Shown here piece by piece: positions 1-4,391 of a DNA stretch of 7,656 nt (position 1 is its first letter; the number at the start of each line of letters is the position of its first letter). The notes under the pieces are model-generated. The model was not told where the DNA came from. It did not search any database and saw only the letters and a program-made list of their open reading frames with translations. The translations under genes and the position numbers were made by a program. The DNA is from an uncultured Prevotellaceae bacterium. Lineage in GTDB: Bacteria > Bacteroidota > Bacteroidia > Bacteroidales > Bacteroidaceae. The DNA is taken from NCBI GenBank assembly GCA_902803455.1, contig CADCQC010000221.1:1-7656 (forward strand), in the 5' to 3' direction.

Positions 1-348
1 AATCTCGTCGGTAATGCCTATGGTATTTGTCTCAAAGATATAGCGTGTCTGGTCATGAGTCAGACGGCTTCCTTCGATATGATTTGAGTTATAAGCTAAG
101 TCTATCTGTGTATGATGGTAGATGCCTCCCCTCAGGCGTAATACTTTTTGTTCTTGCAGCATAGTCAGCAGGGGAGATACTCTTTTCCGAACGGTTTTGC
201 GTTGTGGTAGAACAGCATCCGAAGGTATGTTCCACGTTTTACCTGTAAGGAAAGCTCCTTCCAGTTTTCCATTCGCACAATAGTTGCGGGCTGTACGTTC
301 TGAAATACCGAATTTCTCCGCGAATTGCATCACTGAAATATATTCCAT
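1..348 (-). CDS. Fic family protein with N-terminal HTH, 5' part only (cut by window edge)
   Basis: The minus frame from the ATG at 348 is open for 116 codons to the window edge, so the C-terminal catalytic part is not visible. Residues 1-46 (MEYISVMQFAEKFGISERTA, then NYCANGKLEGA and TWNIPSDAV) read like a MerR/excisionase-type helix-turn-helix. Residues 76-112 (IYHHTQIDLAYNSNHIEGSR, then LTHDQTRYIFETNTIGI) match the N-terminal helices of Fic proteins. SNHIEG at 88-93 fits the class II inhibitory motif [S/T]xxxE[G/N], whose Glu blocks ATP gamma-phosphate binding and restrains AMP transfer. Fic enzymes usually transfer AMP to hydroxyl side chains of target proteins. The HPFxxGNG catalytic loop should lie beyond the left edge, so activity cannot be judged. 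The HTH and the palindromes in its promoter suggest autoregulation (inference). The start is supported by a consensus promoter about 40 nt upstream. Family assignment is confident; target and role are unknown. Confidence 0.85.
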   Translation of the reverse strand, partial: MEYISVMQFAEKFGISERTARNYCANGKLEGAFLTGKTWNIPSDAVLPQRKTVRKRVSPLLTMLQEQKVLRLRGGIYHHTQIDLAYNSNHIEGSRLTHDQTRYIFETNTIGITDEI

Positions 349-355
349 CGTCTTC

Positions 356-417
356 TATCGGCAAGTTTTTAGTTCATTTTCAGTCGCAAATTTATATATT
401 TTTGCCGATACCGGCAA
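356..417. promoter_or_regulatory. Candidate operator: palindrome plus extra half-site
   Basis: TTGCCG (402-407), ATAC, CGGCAA (412-417) is a palindrome with perfect 6-bp arms inside the Fic promoter. A third copy of the half-site lies in the 5' leader at 356-364 (TATCGGCAA), an exact 9-bp inverted match to TTGCCGATA at 402-410. Three near-identical half-sites around one promoter are what a dimeric HTH regulator would use. The Fic protein's own HTH domain is the obvious candidate binder, but that link is inference. Confidence 0.5.
387..417 (-). promoter_or_regulatory. Promoter of the Fic gene
   Basis: On the minus strand, TAAATTTG (394..387) is a perfect Bacteroidetes -7 box (TAnnTTTG). TTG (417..415) lies 20 nt upstream as the -33 element. 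Transcription would start near 382-380, leaving a leader of about 33 nt before the ATG at 348. The -33 element and part of the spacer are occupied by the 16-bp palindrome described separately, so a bound repressor would block the promoter. Confidence 0.65.
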
Positions 418-482
418 GAAATCATCACATTAATTGGTTACTGATTATTCATCAAAACAACTGTTGAGGATCCGAGCAAACC

Positions 483-515
483 AAAAAGAGGTTGGTGCAG
501 GAAGCTACCAACCTC
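483..515 (-). terminator. Intrinsic terminator (9-bp stem, U5 tail)
   Basis: On the minus strand, GAGGTTGGT (515..507), a 10-nt loop, then ACCAACCTC (496..488) form a perfect 9-bp stem followed at once by TTTTT (487..483). This is the form of a rho-independent terminator. It is the first convincing terminator after the stop of the 1009-aa gene at 691, about 175 nt downstream. It also ends the short transcript predicted from the promoter at 558-589 and insulates the Fic promoter. Confidence 0.75.
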
Positions 516-553
516 GAGGGCGATTTCGAAACATCGAAATCATAAAAAATCAT
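483..553 (-). ncRNA. Candidate short structured RNA (about 70 nt)
   Basis: Between the consensus promoter and the terminator, the minus strand would give an RNA of about 70 nt. It has an 8-bp perfect hairpin with a 4-nt loop (541..522, GATTTCGA / TCGAAATC), a 6-nt linker, and the terminator hairpin with U5. A frame of 33 codons begins at the ATG at 553 (MIFYDFDV...), but it lies at the predicted start site without a leader and reads through the terminator, so it is probably not coding. Alternatives are an attenuated leader for the Fic gene at 348 or a chance arrangement. No known RNA family is recognised. Confidence 0.35.
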
Positions 554-557
554 GCTG

Positions 558-589
558 CAAATATAGAATTACATTCTATAAAAAGCAAA
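558..589 (-). promoter_or_regulatory. Consensus Bacteroidetes promoter in the intergenic region
   Basis: TTTG (589..586), exactly 20 nt, and TATATTTG (565..558) on the minus strand give a full match to the Bacteroidetes -33/-7 consensus. Predicted transcription begins near 554-550. The first downstream structures are a hairpin (541..522) and then an intrinsic terminator (515..483), with no conventional gene between. Either a short RNA is made, or the promoter feeds an attenuated transcript into the Fic gene. Confidence 0.6.
562..580. repeat. 8-bp inverted repeat in promoter spacer
   Basis: TATAGAAT (562-569), a 3-nt spacer TAC, and ATTCTATA (573-580) form a perfect 8-bp inverted repeat. It overlaps the -7 box and most of the spacer of the promoter at 558-589, the usual place for a repressor site. 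Being AT-rich, it could also be partly fortuitous. Confidence 0.45.
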
Positions 590-690
590 TTTTTAACACC
601 AAAAATGTATTTTTTAACATTAGGGTGACTCATCACAGACTTTGGCTGATTTTTCACCATGATGCTCGACAACAAGTGCCAACCGCGCTC

Positions 691-3600
691 TTACTTTGGC
701 GTTGCCTTTTGTGTCGCCACAGGCCGGACCGCTGCGGCGCATCCGACTTTAGTGTTCCACCATTCACATTCACCACTTCTGTATTCTGAATATTGTCTTT
801 TAAGGCTCTCGAATTCTGCCTCATTATATATGCCGAAATTATAATAGAAACTATTAGTGAAGCCAGAAGGATACCTTTGATATTCCCATTGGAAATAATT
901 GTCTAACGACCGAAGAGGGCTTTCATCGGTTTCTACAGAATATGTCGAATTCATATAGATTCCCTCATGGATGTAATCTTGATTATAATACGTCTCTCCG
1001 TTTTTATAGATTAATTTGCTTTTATTCCACCATCCAGGATTATAGTAATAATCTTCATTCACTGTTTCAGTTATATCTGTAACGGTCCGTTCGAATGCAG
1101 GTAGAAGAATACTGTTTCCGTTAGGGCCGGTAAACTTGAAGCATACGCCATAATAAGGGCCGCCTACATAGGCAACCTTGCAGTTGTCTACCAGCTCTCT
1201 TATCTCTTGATTAGAGGGCGTAGAATATCCACTTCCCCAGTATTTTGTGGCAGCATCATACTGTGAACCCTTAATATATAATCTGCTTTTGGGGATGATA
1301 CTGTCGGTCTCTGACAGCTCAGGATAGAAGTATTCACGGTAGTTATCCACTTCAGTCAGCTCTGGCCAACCACTTCTTGTTATAACTTCGTGAATCGTCA
1401 CATAATATGGCTGATTATAGACAGTATCTAATTCTACCCTATTATAGTGAAGGCTGGAGGGCAGAGGCACAGTACTCCCTCTGAAGAACACGGCGCCTTC
1501 TTCCTCAGGCTCGAAGGCTCCCACATTGCAGCATGCCCACAGCGTGCCGCTGGGCAGTCCGAGGTCAATCAAGTGAGGATGGTTGTTGTCGGGACAGGTG
1601 GGCTCTATACGGTGGGTATATTCCACTTCAAAGATCTTAGGCTTTCCGGTCTTTATCTCATTCTCACCCTCAAGCTGCACATAAGGACGGAGGTTGACAG
1701 TGCGTTCCGGTCCATTGTAGTAATAGGCATAACGTAGGTCAGCATAGGGGTTGCTGCCGAGGTTGGCGCACGATATCTTCTTGTCCACCTCGTAGAAGTC
1801 ATGGTAGATGTAGCCCCAGTCCTTGATGTTCTTCGCATCCGGGTCGAGTTCGACGGTGGTGGTGGCGTTGAACTTATAGAAGTAATGGATATCATCGTAG
1901 ACATAGCCCTGCTGCTTGGAGTAGTGCGATCCTGTCTGCTCGAAGCTGACAATGCGCACGGGGAAGTCATTTTTCTCCAGCTCCTTCGACGGAGAGGCCA
2001 GCATCTCGATGCCCATCACCTTTACCTTCGGGTTTAGCCTATAGTCCTTCGTCATGTCCAGGTTGTTAAACTGATGCTTCATGGAGCCGATAAAGTCCTT
2101 TACACCGACCTTGGTGTCTGATGTCCATTCGCTGACCTTCTGGCCATCTGCATCGGACACCTGGAGACCGGTCTCCACCGGCATCAGACAGGTAGGCTCT
2201 GCCGTGAAGCCTATGAAAGCATTTGCCGACGTGCGGGGCGAATAATTCTGGTCGAACGACGGGCTGCGGAACGATGGCACTACATGGAAGCTGCGTAAAT
2301 CGGCCTTGGCATCTTCGAGCAGGGTGAACAACGTTCCCTCGAAATCGTCTATTTTTACGATTTCCTCGCTGAGGAGATATTCTATCGTCAGGTTATTGTT
2401 CCATTTGGCATCTATCAGCACGTCTTTCAGCTGATCATAAAGAGCCGTCGATGTCTTGGCGTTTGCCACATCGGCAGGATGGAAGACAAAACTGCTGGAG
2501 AGTTCGGGACCGGTCTTGTAGTGCAGAGACACCTTTGCATTATCGCTCTTTACAAAGCAGATACCCAGGTCCACCATCGGACCCACCTCCACACTACCTT
2601 TGAGGCTCACCGAGTCGGCCTTGATGTCGAACTCTGACACCTTCGTGCTTACCAAAGGCTTTTTCTGCTGCTTGCCGCCAAAGCCTATGTTGAGATTCGT
2701 CGTCACCTGTCCCTTCATGCTGCATGTGGCGCTGGTAGTTATCTCGCCCGACACGTTGGCATAAGCACCCGGCGAGAGATAAATGATAAAGAATGGGAAG
2801 TCGGGGATAGGGATGACGCCAAGGGGAATATCCTTAATCGGCCACTCCGGTGTCCATTCAGCCTTGCCATAGATAGAGAATTCCGACTTCATGTCATAGT
2901 CGGCCACAATGCTTGTGATAAATCTTGCGCCATGCTCCGGACTGAGGAGGACCGACGGCTTCTTTATCGTGAACACAGGCTGATAGTATAATTTCAAACG
3001 TCCCTGGCCTTGGACTTCAAAATCGTCTTCGTCGATGATGGTCATCATTTCCGAAGTCTTGTCGAAATTTTTTGCCTTGGGCTTGATCACGAAGTCTCCA
3101 TTCTCCTCTTTCTTGATAGCCCGGTAATAGCCAGGACTACCTGCTGCTTCACTCTCTTCCAAGAACTCATCTGCTCCGGCGTAGACGTTGTAGTAGGTTA
3201 CGAAGACCTCCTCCAGGCCAATCTCATCACATTTTACCGTGGTTCCGCTGACCTCCGACACCTTCCCGATGAAACCAGCAGGCAGCCGGTCGTTCTGTAC
3301 GGTGGTGACGAGCTTGTCGCCAACCTTCGGCATCAAGGTCTGCGGGGTGTTGGCAGCCAGCTCTATGGTCAGACCGTCACTGCTTACGACATAGTCCATC
3401 AACCCCTCCTCTAAGCGGATGACACCGGGCTGGTAGACCGTCTGTGGGGTCACGAAGCTGATGCTGTCGATGTTGGCAAGGGGTATCTTGCAGATGCTGT
3501 CCTCCATCACAATCCATTGCATCACCGGCTCGTTGTGGGTCACGCCCTCCTCATCCTCCATACTGTAGACGAACTCCTGAATCTCACTGCGCAGGAACGG

Positions 3601-3720
3601 CAGTATCTCGCCATCTTTCTGGTAGACATAGATGATGTCTCCCGTCTGTGGTTGCGGCTGTGCGAAGCCCGTCAGCACCATCAGTGCCATGATTATAATA
3701 AAGTATAGTCTGCGTATCAT
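691..3720 (-). CDS. Secreted surface-type protein with C-terminal FISUMP-like domain (1009 aa)
   Basis: Residues 1-20 are a signal peptide (basic MIRR, hydrophobic core, cleavage near GFA/QPQ). Residues 27-97 form a module common in Bacteroidales secreted proteins (DIIYVYQKDGEILPFL, then SEIQEF and IPLANIDSISFVTP). Residues 250-640 are a long, mainly beta-like region with no catalytic motif that I recognise. Residues 715-1001 begin with LIDLGLPSGTLWACCNVGA, continue with YWGSGYSTPSNQEI and FTGPNGNSILLPA, and end in AAAVRPV, the pattern of the FISUMP (Fibrobacter succinogenes major paralogous) domain. From about residue 757 the sequence becomes very rich in Tyr, Asn and Trp, and the DNA (691-1455) more AT-rich than the rest of the gene. 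No T9SS-like tail follows the FISUMP domain. The start ATG overlaps the stop of the upstream 155-aa gene by 4 bp, implying translational coupling. A binding or adhesin-like role at the cell surface is inference; no enzyme activity is suggested. Confidence 0.85.
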   Translation of the reverse strand: MIRRLYFIIIMALMVLTGFAQPQPQTGDIIYVYQKDGEILPFLRSEIQEFVYSMEDEEGVTHNEPVMQWIVMEDSICKIPLANIDSISFVTPQTVYQPGVIRLEEGLMDYVVSSDGLTIELAANTPQTLMPKVGDKLVTTVQNDRLPAGFIGKVSEVSGTTVKCDEIGLEEVFVTYYNVYAGADEFLEESEAAGSPGYYRAIKKEENGDFVIKPKAKNFDKTSEMMTIIDEDDFEVQGQGRLKLYYQPVFTIKKPSVLLSPEHGARFITSIVADYDMKSEFSIYGKAEWTPEWPIKDIPLGVIPIPDFPFFIIYLSPGAYANVSGEITTSATCSMKGQVTTNLNIGFGGKQQKKPLVSTKVSEFDIKADSVSLKGSVEVGPMVDLGICFVKSDNAKVSLHYKTGPELSSSFVFHPADVANAKTSTALYDQLKDVLIDAKWNNNLTIEYLLSEEIVKIDDFEGTLFTLLEDAKADLRSFHVVPSFRSPSFDQNYSPRTSANAFIGFTAEPTCLMPVETGLQVSDADGQKVSEWTSDTKVGVKDFIGSMKHQFNNLDMTKDYRLNPKVKVMGIEMLASPSKELEKNDFPVRIVSFEQTGSHYSKQQGYVYDDIHYFYKFNATTTVELDPDAKNIKDWGYIYHDFYEVDKKISCANLGSNPYADLRYAYYYNGPERTVNLRPYVQLEGENEIKTGKPKIFEVEYTHRIEPTCPDNNHPHLIDLGLPSGTLWACCNVGAFEPEEEGAVFFRGSTVPLPSSLHYNRVELDTVYNQPYYVTIHEVITRSGWPELTEVDNYREYFYPELSETDSIIPKSRLYIKGSQYDAATKYWGSGYSTPSNQEIRELVDNCKVAYVGGPYYGVCFKFTGPNGNSILLPAFERTVTDITETVNEDYYYNPGWWNKSKLIYKNGETYYNQDYIHEGIYMNSTYSVETDESPLRSLDNYFQWEYQRYPSGFTNSFYYNFGIYNEAEFESLKRQYSEYRSGECEWWNTKVGCAAAVRPVATQKATPK

Positions 3721-4184
3721 GGCCGGATGAATTTAAGGGTTCTGCCGTTGATGCTGACAAGATAGACGCCCTTCGGTAGCTGGGCCAGGGAGAGGACGGC
3801 ATTGGTGCCGTCGGCTGTGAGGCGGACGGGAATCTGAACGCCGCCCGGGTTATAGACACTGATGCGGTCGACAGCGCTGATGCCGTAGAATGTCACGCGG
3901 TCTTCATCCACGCGGTAGCGCGTCTCGGGTTTCACGATGCTGATGCCTGTGGCGATGCCCTTGTAGGTGATACGCAGCACGTCGGTCTTTGAGAACTCCT
4001 GTCGGGAGCCCTGAAGCGTGACAATCATCTTGTCGGCCGTCATCTGTATGCGCGGCATCGTGTAGAGCTCCACCTCCGAGGTCTTGCCGTCGGCATGGTG
4101 CAGCACCAGCGTCGGTGTCTGCGCCTTCATGGCGGCGGGCTGTGCGAGTGCCACCATCAACAGGACAAATAGTATCTTTTTCAT
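3717..4184 (-). CDS. Small secreted protein with T9SS-like C-terminal tail (155 aa)
   Basis: Residues 1-21 are a signal peptide ending AMKA before QTPTL. Residues 23-75 (LVLHHADGKTSEVELYTMPR, then IQMTADKMIVTLQG and DVLRITYKG) match a short beta module frequent in Bacteroidales exported proteins. Residues 79-155 (GISIV..., RISVYNPGGVQI, LAQLPKGVYLVSINGRTLKF) resemble the Por/type IX secretion C-terminal sorting domain, with its hydrophobic strand, GVYLV and terminal basic strand. The protein is almost nothing but a sorting tail with a small N-terminal module. It is the first gene of a two-gene unit: its TGA overlaps the ATG of the 1009-aa gene (ATGA at 3720..3717). LytTR-like repeats lie upstream. 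It may be a partner or carrier for the larger protein, but its function is unknown. Confidence 0.8.
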   Translation of the reverse strand: MKKILFVLLMVALAQPAAMKAQTPTLVLHHADGKTSEVELYTMPRIQMTADKMIVTLQGSRQEFSKTDVLRITYKGIATGISIVKPETRYRVDEDRVTFYGISAVDRISVYNPGGVQIPVRLTADGTNAVLSLAQLPKGVYLVSINGRTLKFIRP

Positions 4185-4215
4185 GCTATAAATATTATTA
4201 AAATGTTTGATGGCG

Positions 4216-4223
4216 TGAAGTTA
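4216..4223 (-). promoter_or_regulatory. Weak -7-like element before the 155-aa gene
   Basis: TAACTTCA (4223..4216, minus) keeps only the TAnnTT part of the TAnnTTTG box, and no TTTG lies 20 nt upstream. Transcription from here would start near 4210, about 26 nt before the ATG at 4184. A weak core promoter downstream of LytTR-like repeats fits an activator-dependent promoter; the exact position is tentative. Confidence 0.35.
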
Positions 4224-4266
4224 CGAAAAAAACACCATGCATCCTTCATCTGAAAGTCAGTTTTTG

Positions 4267-4317
4267 ATGAACTGGCCGTGGCTTTTGATGAACCGACCGA
4301 AATCTTGGATGAAATGA
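4267..4317 (-). promoter_or_regulatory. Three 21-bp-spaced LytTR-like binding repeats
   Basis: Minus-strand 9-mers TCATTTCAT (4317..4309), TCGGTTCAT (4296..4288) and CCAGTTCAT (4275..4267) are spaced exactly 21 bp. Each matches 8 of 9 positions of the LytTR consensus [TA][AC][CA]GTTN[AG][TG], with a different mismatch in each. The similarity runs on into CATC[A/C]AA, and the last two copies share GTTCATCAAAA. LytTR response regulators bind tandem direct repeats two helical turns apart, as here. A weaker inverted copy (ATCCTTCAT, 4241-4249, 7 of 9) follows. The array sits about 45 nt upstream of the -7-like element of the 155-aa gene, so activation of the 155-aa/1009-aa operon is the likely role. 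No LytTR gene is in the window. Confidence 0.6.
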
Positions 4318-4391
4318 TTCTGCTATACCATGATGATTTTCACCAGACTCACAAGGTTTTCGCAAATATGTTTTGGTGCATGGGCAGCCCC

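Noticed and set aside
397..404. Plus-strand TATTTTTG as a divergent promoter
   Set aside because: It matches the -7 form, but no TTTG lies about 20 nt upstream and no plus-strand gene follows.
434..628. Plus-strand 64-codon open frame in the left intergenic region
   Set aside because: It runs through the terminator stem, the second hairpin and the promoter of the opposite strand. It has no promoter of its own and no recognisable protein pattern.
691..1455. Diversity-generating retroelement target region
   Set aside because: The tip is Asn/Tyr-rich, but no template repeat or reverse transcriptase is visible, so only a variable tip is claimed.
1447..2037. Several open frames opposite or out of phase with the 1009-aa gene
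   Set aside because: They are low-complexity shadows of the GC-richer part of the real gene, with no start signals or family patterns.
3584..3859. Minus-strand 91-codon frame across the junction of the 155-aa and 1009-aa genes
   Set aside because: It overlaps both real genes, which have signal peptides and a coupling overlap. Its own sequence is Ser/Pro-rich shadow.
4363..4370. CATATTTG as a -7 box for the 155-aa gene
   Set aside because: The first base is off consensus, no -33 element is present, and it lies upstream of the LytTR-like repeats, about 180 nt from the start codon.
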